This document shows positions 51,701 to 61,000 of a DNA stretch of 64,000 nt, piece by piece; the first letter of the stretch is position 1; the number at the start of each line of letters is the position of its first letter. This stretch comes from CAYMYN01 sp964394665. GTDB taxonomy: Bacteria; Planctomycetota; UBA1135; GCA-002686595. A program made the translations under genes and the position numbers. The stretch covers positions 1 to 64,000 of the forward strand of contig CAYMYN010000005.1 in the NCBI GenBank assembly GCA_964394665.1. The letters are read 5' to 3'. The notes beneath the pieces are model-generated. The model worked only from the letters and a program-made list of their open reading frames with translations, was not told the origin of the DNA and did no database searches.

Positions 51701-54700
51701 CCCAGCGCTTCCCGGGCAACATGCTGGCGCGTGCGGGGCTGCTCTTGAACCCCTGGGCGATCGACGAGGCGACGTCGGACACGAGCGCTGGCGAGGGGGC
51801 GTTCGGTGGACGCTTTGGCGGGCGCCGCAGCTCGCGCCACGGCGGCGGGGTGGGGCCTTCGACGCGCGAGAGCGACGGGATGCCGGGCGCGCGTCCGGGC
51901 TTCGCCAACCTCGACTTCCTGGCCGAGCCCGCGCTCTTCCTCGCGAACCTGCGTCCCGACGAGCAGGGTTTCGTGCGCCTGCCCCTCGAGCGTCTGGGGG
52001 ATCGACACCTGGTGCAGGTCGTGGCCGTGGACGGGCACACCACCGTCTCGCGCAACGTCCTGCGCCCGGCCGCGGCGCCCAAGCTCCGGGATCGGCGCCT
52101 GGCCATGTCCCTCGATCCCCAGACGCACCTGGTGGAGGACCGCCGCATCGAGTTCCTCGACGCCGGCGCAGCGTCGACCTTCACCGACGCGACGAACGCA
52201 GGGGTCGAGGTCTACGACGACCTGGGCGACGTCTACCGCTACTTCCTCACCCACGGCGGCGCGCCCGAGCTGGAGCGCTTCGAGTTCCTCGTGCGCTGGC
52301 CGTCCCTGAGCGCGGAAGAACGCCTCGCGCGCTACTCCGAGTTCGCCGGCCACGAGCTGCACGTCTTCCTGCGCCGCAAGGACCCCGAGTTCTTCGAGCG
52401 CATCGTGCGCCCCTACCTCGCCCACAAGGCCCACAAGACCTTCCTGGACCATTGGCTCCTGGGCGCGGACCTCAACGGCTATCTCGAGCCCTGGGCCTTC
52501 GCCGAGCTGAACACCTTCGAGCGCATCCTGCTCCTGCGCGAGCTCGAGGGCGGACCGGCGCGGCACGTGCGCGAGCTGGTCGAGCTCCTGCCGCCGGAGA
52601 CGTTCGCGTTGCGCACGTACTTCGATCGCCTGCTGGCGGGGAGAGCATTGGACTCGGATCGGACCCAGCTCGGGTTGTTGCTCGAGGAACGCGCCCGGGC
52701 GGAGGAAGAGGCGAAGGTCGCCCTGGTGCAGAAGGCTCCGGCCCCGGGGACGCCTTCGACCAGCGCCGCGAGCCGCGCGCGGCGGGAACTCGGGGACGCG
52801 CCGATGGAAGGGGCGGTCGAGGAGCAGGCGGAGCTCGACCAGGCCCTCCGGGACCTGGGTTACGTCTCGGACGAGGTCTCCGACAAGGACCTGGAGCGCC
52901 GCCAGGCCCAGCGACCCTTCTTTCAAGACCTGGCCGACACCCGCGAGTTGGCCGAGCGCCATTACTGGCGCGTGCTCCGCTCGGCCATGGACGCGGGGCT
53001 CGTCACGCCGACACCCTTCTGGCTCGATTTCGCGGAATCGGCCCCGGGCCAGGCCTTCGTCTCGAGCCGCTTCCCCCTCGCCGCTGGCAATCTGCCCGAG
53101 ATGTTGCTGGCCTTGGCGCTGCTCGACCTGCCCTTCGTGGCCGAGGCGCACACATCCCAGGCCAGCCCCGAAGGGGTGGTCTTCACCGCCGGCTCGCGGC
53201 TCTTCCTGGCGCGGCGCGGCATGAAGCCGGTCGAGGCGGCGCCCGACGCGCGGCCGATCCTGGTCGGCCAGGATTTCTTCCGCCTCGACGATCCCTTCGT
53301 GTTCGAGCGGGGTCGCCAACGCGACAAGTTCGTCAGCGGCGAGTTCCTCGTCGGCGTGCCCTACGGCTGCCGCGTGGTGGTCACGAACCCCACCTCCACC
53401 CCGGTCGACGTCGAGGTCCTGCTCCAGATCCCCGAGGGCGCCCTGCCCGTACGGCGCGGCTTCGTGACCCGCGGGCGGAGCGTGACCCTGCCCGGCTACG
53501 GCAGCGCATCCATCGAGTACGGCTTCTACTTCCCCGCCGCCGGCACGTTCCGCCACTACCCGGCGCACGTTGGCGAGGACGGCGCGTTGCTCGCGTTCGC
53601 GACCCCCGCAGCGATCCAAGTCCTCGCCGCCCCCAAGGAGCTCGACCGCACCTCTTGGGAGCATCTCTCCCAGGCCGCTGAGCTCGAAGAACTGCTGGAG
53701 CATCTCGAGCGCGAGAACTTGGCCCGCGTCGACCTCTCGCGCCTCGCCTGGCGCATGCGTGAACGGGGCGCCTACGAGCGCATCCTGACCCTCTTGCGGC
53801 GCCACACGACCTTCGACCCGACCCTGTGGTCCTTCGGCCTGCACCACGGCGACGCGCGCACGGCCCGCGAGTTCCTCGAGCGCCGCGCCGACCTCGTCGG
53901 CGCCGCCGGTCCTTGGTTGCGCTCCGAGCTGCTCACCATCGAGCCCGTCGAGCGAGGCATCTACGAGCACCTCGAGTACGACCCGCTGGTCAACGCTCGC
54001 GCGCACCGCTTTGGCCAGGAGCGGCGCATCTACAACGAAAGCTTCGCGCGGCAGTACGGCCGTTTCCTCGAGGTCCTGGCCCACAAGCCTGCCCTCGACG
54101 ACCTGGACCGCATGGCCCTGGTGCACTACCTGCTCCTGCAGGAGCGCATCGGCGAGGCCCTCGAGCACTTCGCGCTCATCGATCCCGCGGGCATCGAGGC
54201 GCGATTGCAGTACGACTACCTGGCGGCGTACCTCGCCTTCTACTCGCCCGAGCCCGGCGCCGCGCGCGCCATCGCCGCGCAGTACGCCGAGCATACCGTC
54301 CCGCGTTGGCGGGCGCGCTTCGGTGCCGTGCTGGCCCAGCTCGACGAGGCGGAGGGTCGCGGTCCGGCCGGGGCCAGCGATCCCGAGAGCCGCGACGAGC
54401 GCCAGGGCGCCCTGGCCGCCGCCACGGCGGTGCTCGAACTCGCCGTCGAGGCGCGCCGGGTCACCTTGAGCTACTCGAACCTCGGGCAGGCCGAGATCCG
54501 TTACCGGCCGATGAACATCGAGCTGCTCTTCTCGACCAGCCCCTTCCTGCAAGCCGGATCGGGCGCCTTCGCGGCGGTTCAGCCCCACCGCGTCGATCGG
54601 GTCGAGCTGCCCGCCGATCGCGACACGCTGGTCCTCGACCTACCGAAGGAGTTCGCCTCCGCGAACGTGCTGGTCGAGGTGCGCGGCGGCGGCCTGGTGC

Positions 54701-54999
54701 GCACCCAGGCCTACTACGCCCACGACCTGCGCGTGGAAGCCCGCGAGGCCTACGGGCAACTCTCCGTGCGCCGCGCTTCCGACGGCGCCCCATTGCCCGC
54801 CACCTACGTCAAGGTCTACGCGCGCCTCTCCGACGGCCGCATCCGCTTCCACAAGGACGGCTACACCGACCTGCGCGGCCGCTTCGACTACGTCTCGGTC
54901 TCCGGCCTCGACGCCGCCCCGATCCAGCGCTTCGCCGTGCTGGTCCTGAGCGAGGAGAGCGGCGCCCTGGTCCGCGAACTCGACCCGCCCCGGCGCTGA
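48712..54999 (+). CDS. Very large secreted protein of unknown function
   Basis: A 2095-residue protein. ATG 48712 gives a signal peptide (SLLAALLLCLAGPLGAQG). The first 400 residues are helical. Then come beta-sandwich segments resembling macroglobulin-like domains (DEPVRLAIDVKNVDTLLVKV, HVLRVVDEQGQPAVGASLLY, LFLANLRPDEQGFVRLPLE). A Gly/Arg-rich linker lies near residue 1025-1060. The later half has long helical segments, a beta domain (YGCRVVVTNPTSTPVDVEVL) and a final beta region (YVKVYARLSDGRIRFHKDGY). No thioester motif or protease triad is seen. The resemblance to alpha-2-macroglobulin is tentative. Its position after the pump operon may mean shared envelope duty. Confidence 0.75.
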   Translation: MIRSPKTPPVRPSLLAALLLCLAGPLGAQGTPIGFAETFALAADRERALAELVPGSPEHFYYSCLHAQHLGELGRVDGLLRAWRERHGDSDPRQDRVALRQTLLRASQDPQGSYRDLVRRLGLRFDQRPALGETNRDLPTRLDSNELTDEVWLRDALSRHPRSLRGLEDGALTRMAARDLTAGELRELLGRLHRPDVPGLARLVVRELGLNGSRGFGAFPIHGRLLLAQLEECLSLRPELLADSNFVRTYLVRLTPGADDDPRDPAVRLAHIERLERFAARLPAAFDSLRAHVLYHRLDLDLDLDQLDAERLLAYLRVARQAAYIDPVQREQPAVSLSENWMTGLAPIAADEPLVREYLGRLCERLDSFQRFVGVLRRDYVQRIFAEAKILSGAPDPERWFALLEDPRVVEELKRRVELRLPRGLARSFGPDEPVRLAIDVKNVDTLLVKVFEIDAAAFYIAQGAAPRLRELDATLDLDGLVAHEERAHRYEESPMRRVRRTFDFPELDEPGVYVVEWIGNGIASRAVIRKGTLRVTERVGAAGHVLRVVDEQGQPAVGASLLYAGREYVPDERGEIAIPFSTDPGLRHLVLRRGNLAVLEEFEHLAETYALEAPVHVEREALLAGERATLVVRPRLQVAGRPISLALLEGARLELRATDLDGVVAASTVRNLELRNGVEFVHEFNVPPRTQSFSVQLAGRVRSLSESKDVELAANVVLFPLNGIDATDELWTPLLARAEEGYWLEVRGKNGELGAGRVVQVTLQHRDYTTARTFQLQSDAQGRIGLGPLEHISRLEVGGIGERPAAWWLAAPTPGGRPRKLHALEGEAIRVPWDGADSFSLFELRGGQFAFERSERGASWGGSYLSLGDLAAGDYRLELHGIGRVYDLRVTRGQRAAGHAWGAVRRLELSRPLELTIREASVRGEELVVQLAGAGPDARVHVSALRYVPDVDGHRRLGLGRLRNLDWDALHAPENQYESGRRISDEYRYILERRFAQRFPGNMLARAGLLLNPWAIDEATSDTSAGEGAFGGRFGGRRSSRHGGGVGPSTRESDGMPGARPGFANLDFLAEPALFLANLRPDEQGFVRLPLERLGDRHLVQVVAVDGHTTVSRNVLRPAAAPKLRDRRLAMSLDPQTHLVEDRRIEFLDAGAASTFTDATNAGVEVYDDLGDVYRYFLTHGGAPELERFEFLVRWPSLSAEERLARYSEFAGHELHVFLRRKDPEFFERIVRPYLAHKAHKTFLDHWLLGADLNGYLEPWAFAELNTFERILLLRELEGGPARHVRELVELLPPETFALRTYFDRLLAGRALDSDRTQLGLLLEERARAEEEAKVALVQKAPAPGTPSTSAASRARRELGDAPMEGAVEEQAELDQALRDLGYVSDEVSDKDLERRQAQRPFFQDLADTRELAERHYWRVLRSAMDAGLVTPTPFWLDFAESAPGQAFVSSRFPLAAGNLPEMLLALALLDLPFVAEAHTSQASPEGVVFTAGSRLFLARRGMKPVEAAPDARPILVGQDFFRLDDPFVFERGRQRDKFVSGEFLVGVPYGCRVVVTNPTSTPVDVEVLLQIPEGALPVRRGFVTRGRSVTLPGYGSASIEYGFYFPAAGTFRHYPAHVGEDGALLAFATPAAIQVLAAPKELDRTSWEHLSQAAELEELLEHLERENLARVDLSRLAWRMRERGAYERILTLLRRHTTFDPTLWSFGLHHGDARTAREFLERRADLVGAAGPWLRSELLTIEPVERGIYEHLEYDPLVNARAHRFGQERRIYNESFARQYGRFLEVLAHKPALDDLDRMALVHYLLLQERIGEALEHFALIDPAGIEARLQYDYLAAYLAFYSPEPGAARAIAAQYAEHTVPRWRARFGAVLAQLDEAEGRGPAGASDPESRDERQGALAAATAVLELAVEARRVTLSYSNLGQAEIRYRPMNIELLFSTSPFLQAGSGAFAAVQPHRVDRVELPADRDTLVLDLPKEFASANVLVEVRGGGLVRTQAYYAHDLRVEAREAYGQLSVRRASDGAPLPATYVKVYARLSDGRIRFHKDGYTDLRGRFDYVSVSGLDAAPIQRFAVLVLSEESGALVRELDPPRR

Positions 55000-55275
55000 G
55001 CTCGTCGGACCGGGCAGCGTGGGGGGCCGGGAGTTGCACGGTCCTTGGTGCGGTGCACCGATTCCGTGGCCTATTCCCACCCCTGGGGCGCGGTGCGGTG
55101 CACGCACTCGACACCTTGCGCCGGATTTCCGCGGATTCCGCAGCCGGGTCGCCCGCCAGCCGATACCCTCGGGCCGGGGTCGGCCCCGGCTGCCGACCGG
55201 TTCCCTCTGGCCTTGGGGGATCGGACGGTTTGGGTGGCCGAAGTTCGGTGGTCACAGGGCCGTGGAGAGGTCCCG

Positions 55276-55845
55276 ATGTTTGCAATCCACTCGTCGTCCG
55301 TTGCCCGTCCGGTGGAGGCTGGGGTTTCGACGCGCCGCGCGGTCCATGGAGCGGCGTCGGGGCAGGAGTGCGCGGCGCCGGTCGTGTGGACGCCAGTGGC
55401 TTCAGGGCCCGGGACTCTCGGGGGATCCCGGGTCGAGCGGCTTCGCCAGCGGCGGCGTCCGACGCGCTCCGCGCGGTGGATGGGAGTGCTCCTGGGCCTC
55501 GTGCTCGCCGTGGGGTTGGCGCAGAGCGTCTTCGGGCTGCTCGTTTCGGCGAGTTCCTCGACCTGGGAGGTCTACGACTCGGACGGCAACTACTCGGGCC
55601 TGCTGGTGGCCAAGCGCGAGGAGGGGCAGGACTGGCAGTGGACCTACTACGAGACGAACTCCGATCCGCCGCCGCAGCACGTCGAGGCCGGGTCGGGGAC
55701 GGCCAGCGGGGGGCCTGTCCAATACACCTGGACCTCCAGCCACGGGGACTCGGGTACGGTCACCGCCTCGGATACGGACCCTGACAAAGCCACATGGACG
55801 AACGAAACGGCGGGCACGGGGGGGACCCTGCGCAGGCTCCAGTGA
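55276..55845 (+). CDS. Small single-pass membrane protein
   Basis: A 189-residue protein. GGAGAGG (55264-55270) is a strong ribosome site five bases before ATG 55276. The N-terminal 66 residues are basic and low-complexity. A transmembrane helix (MGVLLGLVLAVGLAQSVFGL, about 69-88) follows, and an exterior part of 100 residues is rich in Asp, Ser, Thr, Trp and Tyr (STWEVYDSDGNYSG, DWQWTYYETNSDPPP). I do not recognise a family. An internal ATG (residue 69) would make the helix a signal peptide. Its stop overlaps the next gene's GTG in GTGA, so it is coupled to the carboxypeptidase-regulatory-like protein. Confidence 0.6.
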   Translation: MFAIHSSSVARPVEAGVSTRRAVHGAASGQECAAPVVWTPVASGPGTLGGSRVERLRQRRRPTRSARWMGVLLGLVLAVGLAQSVFGLLVSASSSTWEVYDSDGNYSGLLVAKREEGQDWQWTYYETNSDPPPQHVEAGSGTASGGPVQYTWTSSHGDSGTVTASDTDPDKATWTNETAGTGGTLRRLQ

Positions 55846-57962
55846 GGCGCGGGCACGGTTGGGTCCTGTTCCTGGGCCTGCTCCTCGCGGCGACGATCGG
55901 GTGGGGCGTGTCGCGCTCGGAGCGCGGAGACGGTCCGCCTCCGCTCGCCGGCCGACCGGGTCCGCCCGGCGAGGAACCGTCCGCGCTGGAAGCCGCGGTC
56001 GCGGGTCAGCGCATCACGCGCCCCAGCGCACCCGCCTTGCTCGGTCCGTTGCCGATTCGGAGTGAGGGATTCGTCGACCTCCTCGTGCTGGGATTGCCCG
56101 AGGCGCTGCGCGAGCTGGAAGCCCAGGTCCAGCGCCCGCACCCCGAACGGCCCCAGCGGCATCTACCTGGGCCGCGCGTGACCTTGGACGTTCGCGAAGG
56201 GCGGGCTGCGGGGCGCGTCGTCGTACCCGCCGGCGAACGGATCCACTTCGTGCTCTCCGGGCGCGGCGTGCGCGCCGTGACGGAGCGCGAGCCGCTCGAG
56301 GTGCCGGAGGGCGCCGTGCGCGCGTTCACGGTCGATCTGTCGGCCCTCTGCACGGTGCGGGGTCGGGTGGTCGACGTGCCCGGAGCGGGGGGGCGCACGG
56401 TCACCTTGCGTTACGCGCGGCGCGTGGGCGACGTGGGAGTCCTGCCGCCCCATCCCATCCCGATGCATCTCGAGACGCGCCTCGACGCGGGGGGCGAGTT
56501 CGTCTTCGGCGGCGTTCCGCGCGGCACCTTCGTGCTGGAGCTGCGCACGGCGCGCGGCGAGGTGCCCCTGGTCGAATGGCCGGCAGGAGACCCATCCCAG
56601 CGGGCCGCCTGGATCGCCTGCGAAGCGGCCTGGATCGAAGTCCGGCCGAACGATCCCTTGGTGGGTCTCGCGCCGGTCGACGGGCGCGGAGATCCGCTCG
56701 TGGGCGAGCCCTTCGCCGTGATCGCGAACGCGGGCACGGCTTCCGACGCGTTCGTCCATCCGAACGGCATCGCGTTGGTGCGCCTGGCGGAAGTGGCCGA
56801 TCCCATTCGCCTTGGCCTCTTCCTACCGCGGCGCGGCGTCTACCTGCGGGATCCGTCCGCGCCCGCGCCCGTCGCGGGGGAGCGCCTCGAGATCGTGGTG
56901 GGCGAGGGGAACGCGCCCGCGGGCAGCATCCGCGTGGTCAGTGCTGGGCCACTCGACGGAGGCTTGATCGTGGACTTCGAGCGCCACGGGCCCGGCGGAC
57001 CGGAACGCCTGCTCGGCCTGCAGGTGCTGCACCTGCGCCGCGGCGAAGGAGCGCTGCGGATGGAGCGCCTACCCGACGGAGCGCGGCTGCACGGGCTGCC
57101 GGCGGGCACCTATGACCTCGCCTGGTCGTGGGGCGGAAGACGTCCCTTCGCCCAGGGCGTGGTGGTGGAGGTCGGCGGCGAAACGCTCGTCGAGGTCGAC
57201 GCGCCGCGCCTGCGGGAGATCGAGATCCAAGTGGCGGAGTGGGACGGGATCCCCGAGCCCCTGCGGCCGATCGAAGTCTGGAACGAGGGCGTTTCGGCGC
57301 CGATCCGCGCGGGGCGCGCGCTCCTGCGGGTGGCCGAGCCCGTCGCCCGCGAAGTGTGGATCCGGGGCCGACACGACTTCTGGTGGCCCCAACCGCAACG
57401 CTTGCTCCCCGAGGGCGAGGTGTATCGCCTGGAGTTGTCCTACGGACACTTCGTGCAGGTGCCGCTCGACGTCGAGCCGCTGCTCGGCGGCCGCATCGTG
57501 GCCGAGATCGACCAGGACCCGCGCCGCGCAGAGCTCGTCGAGGGCCGCGGCGCCCCGCGCTGGGTGCAGCCGCAGGCCGACGGGCGCCCGTTGCTCGTCT
57601 TCGAGCCCGACGATCCGCCCGCGGGCCGCGTGTTGGAGTTCGGCCAGGGCTTCAAGCTCCTGCGCGGTTGGTTCGACCTCGCCGCCGCAGCGCCGGTCTC
57701 CGTGGGGACCTTCTCCGGCCATTGGTGCGACGTCTCGTTCGAGGCCGGGGGGAGCTTCGTCGAGGTGTACCTCGAGGGACCCACCCGCAGCGACCAGGCC
57801 GCGGCGCGCACGAAGGTCGCGACCCTCGACTCCAGCCTCCCGGCGCGCATCTGGGTGCCCGACGGAGCGCGAACGCTCCTGGCGCGCGACCCGCTTGGGA
57901 ACGAGGCCCGCGTCGAGCTCACCGGTGCTCCGGCGTTGCTCGAGATCGACCTCTGGCGCTGA
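55842..57962 (+). CDS. Membrane-anchored carboxypeptidase-regulatory-like protein
   Basis: A 706-residue protein. The GTG at 55842 overlaps the upstream stop in GTGA and starts RRGHGWVLFLGLLLAATIGW, a single N-terminal anchor. An ATG at 55794 would extend it by 16 residues inside the upstream gene. The rest is beta-sandwich repeats of the carboxypeptidase-regulatory/SpaA-like kind, with some units diverged (CTVRGRVVDVPGAGGRTVTL, GEFVFGGVPRGTFVLELRTA, LPDGARLHGLPAGTYDLAWS). No enzymatic motif. It belongs with the proteins at 6350-8860 and 58661-61231, and precedes an ECF sigma gene by 128 bases. Confidence 0.78.
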   Translation: MRRGHGWVLFLGLLLAATIGWGVSRSERGDGPPPLAGRPGPPGEEPSALEAAVAGQRITRPSAPALLGPLPIRSEGFVDLLVLGLPEALRELEAQVQRPHPERPQRHLPGPRVTLDVREGRAAGRVVVPAGERIHFVLSGRGVRAVTEREPLEVPEGAVRAFTVDLSALCTVRGRVVDVPGAGGRTVTLRYARRVGDVGVLPPHPIPMHLETRLDAGGEFVFGGVPRGTFVLELRTARGEVPLVEWPAGDPSQRAAWIACEAAWIEVRPNDPLVGLAPVDGRGDPLVGEPFAVIANAGTASDAFVHPNGIALVRLAEVADPIRLGLFLPRRGVYLRDPSAPAPVAGERLEIVVGEGNAPAGSIRVVSAGPLDGGLIVDFERHGPGGPERLLGLQVLHLRRGEGALRMERLPDGARLHGLPAGTYDLAWSWGGRRPFAQGVVVEVGGETLVEVDAPRLREIEIQVAEWDGIPEPLRPIEVWNEGVSAPIRAGRALLRVAEPVAREVWIRGRHDFWWPQPQRLLPEGEVYRLELSYGHFVQVPLDVEPLLGGRIVAEIDQDPRRAELVEGRGAPRWVQPQADGRPLLVFEPDDPPAGRVLEFGQGFKLLRGWFDLAAAAPVSVGTFSGHWCDVSFEAGGSFVEVYLEGPTRSDQAAARTKVATLDSSLPARIWVPDGARTLLARDPLGNEARVELTGAPALLEIDLWR

Positions 57963-58090
57963 CCACCCTGGGTGCCTGCGACGGCCCCCAGGGCCACGGG
58001 TTCGACGTGCCCCGGCGCCCAGAGCCCGGCGGACGCCCACGCGCGCCGGATCGGGAACGATCGGGCGTGCGCGGTGTTGAATGGGGTGCC

Positions 58091-61000
58091 GTGCAGACAC
58101 CCGGGGCATCGATCGAGGAGTTGCTGGGCCACGCCGACTTCGTGCGGCGGTTGGCGCGCGAGCTCGTCGGGGAGGAGACGGGGGCCGAGGATCTCGCGCA
58201 GGAGGTCTGGTTGGCGGCCCTGCGGCGGCCGCCGGGGGGAGGGGAACGGTTGCGTGGGTGGCTGGCGGTCACGGCGCGCAACCTGCTCGCCAACCGCCGG
58301 CGCGAGCAGGGTCGACGGGGCGCGCGGGAACGGGACGCGGCGCGCGAGGAGTCGGTGCCTTCGGCCGAGTCCGTGCTCGAGCGCGAGGAACTCCGCGCCC
58401 AGGTCGTGCGAGCCGTGCTCGCCCTCGATGCGCCCCTGCGCGAGGTCTTGCTGCTGCGCTACTACGAAGGGCTCGCGCCGCGCGAGGTGGCGCGGCGGCT
58501 CGGGGTGCCGGCGGCGACGGTGCGCACGCGCCTGCACCGTGGGTTGCAGCGCTTGCGCGCCGGGTTGGACGAGCGGAACGGTGGGCGGAGCTGGGCGGTG
58601 TTGCTCGCGCCGTGGACGCGGGTGCCGTCTGGGGCGGCTTGGATCCTGGGAGGGATCGCCATGAAGAAGATGCTCGCGGCCATCGCGCTGCTCGGGATCG
58701 GACTCGTCGCCTGGCGCCTGTCGGGCGGGGAGGCGGAGGTCGAGCCGCGGCCTCCCTCGTCCGTCGTGGGGCCGAGCGCGGAACGCGCACCGCGGACGGA
58801 CGGGGAGCCGGCCCCCCAGGAGATCACGGGAGAGCGCGCCGGGGAGATCACTGAGGCCCGCACGTCGCTCGCCCAAGAGGGCCCGGGAGCGACGGTCGGT
58901 CGACGCGTGTTCCCCGCCGACCGTGGGCGCGGCGCGGTGTGGGGCGAGGTCGTGGACGCGCAGGACCGGCCGCTCGCCGGGGTGCGCGTACGCGGCGCTC
59001 CGCACCTTGGGAACCTGCCGCCGGGGCTCGTGATCGACGACGATCGGCGCGCGGTGGTCGAAGCGCGCAGCGGGATCGACGGCCGGTTCCGCCTGGAGGA
59101 CCTCGAGGAGGGGCCGGTCCTCGTCGAGGCGCGCTTCGAGGACGGTGGGCGCGCCGCGCGCGTGGTCGTGCTGGCGCGCGACGGCGAGCAGGGTCCGGTT
59201 CGGCTCTCGCCGCCCCACCCCGAGGCCGCGCGCGGGCGCATGACCGTGCGCGTCGTGGACGGCGCGGGCGAGGCCGTGGCAGGAGCCCGGGTCGAGGTGT
59301 TCGGCTGGTCGCGCCAAAACGTCGAGCCGGACGTGATCGGGACCGCGGACAGGGTGCCGCTGGCGCGCGGCGACACGGACGGGGAGGGCCGCTTCGGGGC
59401 CGAGCTCCCGGGGCTCGAGTCGGGCGTCGCCTTCGCCTCCGGGCCGGACGGGTCTTGCGGCAGGAGCCGCTTCACCGGCCTCCACGGCGAAGCCTCGGCC
59501 CTGGTCGTCGTGCTGGAACCGCCGGCGAGTTTGGTGGGCGAGCTCGTCGGAGCGCGCGCCGAGGACCTCGTCGGCGCGACGCTCGCGCTGCACGCGCTGG
59601 TGGACCTCAACGCCTACTTCTCCTATGCGGGACGGCGCTTCGAGATCGAGCTCAGCGGGCCGCGGTTCGAGTTCCACGGGCTCCCCGCGGGCACGTTCGG
59701 CATCACCCTACGCGCACCGGAGAGTCTGCGCCTGGTCGTCGGTCGCACGCGGGCCGGCGAGTTCGAGTTCGAGAACTCGGTGGCGATGCCCGAGGTCGTG
59801 CTCGTGCCCGGCGAGACGGCCGCGATCGAGCTGCCGGTGGCGCTCGGCGCGCGCCTGGTCGGCCGCGTGCGGGCCGCGGGCCGGCCGGTGCCCGGCGCGC
59901 GGGTCCGCGCTGTGATCGCGCCCCGCACGAGCTTCCACCCGGCCGGGTTCGTGCTCCACGGCGTCCACGTCTGGCGCCTGGACAGCGCCTACGAGAACGG
60001 CCCGCACAACCCGCTCTCGCACGTCACGGGCACGAGCGATGCGCAGGGACGCTACGAACTCGCCGGACTGCAACCGGGGAGGTATCGCCTCGAAGTCGTG
60101 GCGGACGGCCTCTCGCTGGATCGGCGCATGGACCTCGAGCTGAGCGCCGGTGCTTCGCTCCAGCTCGAACACGACCTGGTCGAGGCCGGCGTGTTGCAGG
60201 TCGCGGCCCTCGGTCTCGGGTACCTGGGTCTGATCCCGCAGGGGAGCTCGGCGCCGGAGATCCTCGCCATCGTCCGCGACGACTTCGCGACGATCCCGGG
60301 ATTGCGGCCCGGCCTGTGGAGCGTGGCGCGCTTCCACTCGAACGAGAGTGTCGCTCCGGTGATCCTGGGCGAGGCGTGGATCGAGGCCGGGCGCACGACC
60401 TGGCTCGACCTGCGCGAGAGCAGCGTGCGCGCCCACATCCGCGGCATCGTGCTGGACGGGGACATGCCCGTCCCGAACGCGGGCGTCCGGATCGGGGCCA
60501 CCACGGCGCGCACGGACGACGCGGGGTCGTTCCATCTCCAGCTCGGGCACCCACCGCGTTTCGGGACGGGTTTTGGCGCCAGCATCGAGATTCGCCAGGG
60601 CGGCACCGAGTACACCTTCGTGCCCGACGCGCAGGGGCCGGTCGAGCGATTGGACCTGATGCTGGATCTGGGGCCCTACCGGGTGCCGATCGAACTCGTC
60701 GACGCGACCGGGAGTCGATTGGAAGGTCGAATCGAGTTCCAGCTCGAGGCGGCCGAGCCGCGCGGGAGCGAGCCCCGTTCGCTGCGCGGCAGCCTGCTCG
60801 CGGGTGCCTCGGAGCCCACGTTCGTCGGTCCGCTCCCGGCGGGGACGCTCGTCGGGCGCGCGGTGCTGGCGGACGGCCTCGTCCTGCCCTTCGAGGCGAG
60901 CGTGCCCCGCGATCGACTGGTGCACCTGCAACGCCCGGCGACGGGCACCCTGGAGGTCCAGGTCCAGCGCGCGGGTGTCCCCGTGGGCGGTGCGCGGGTC

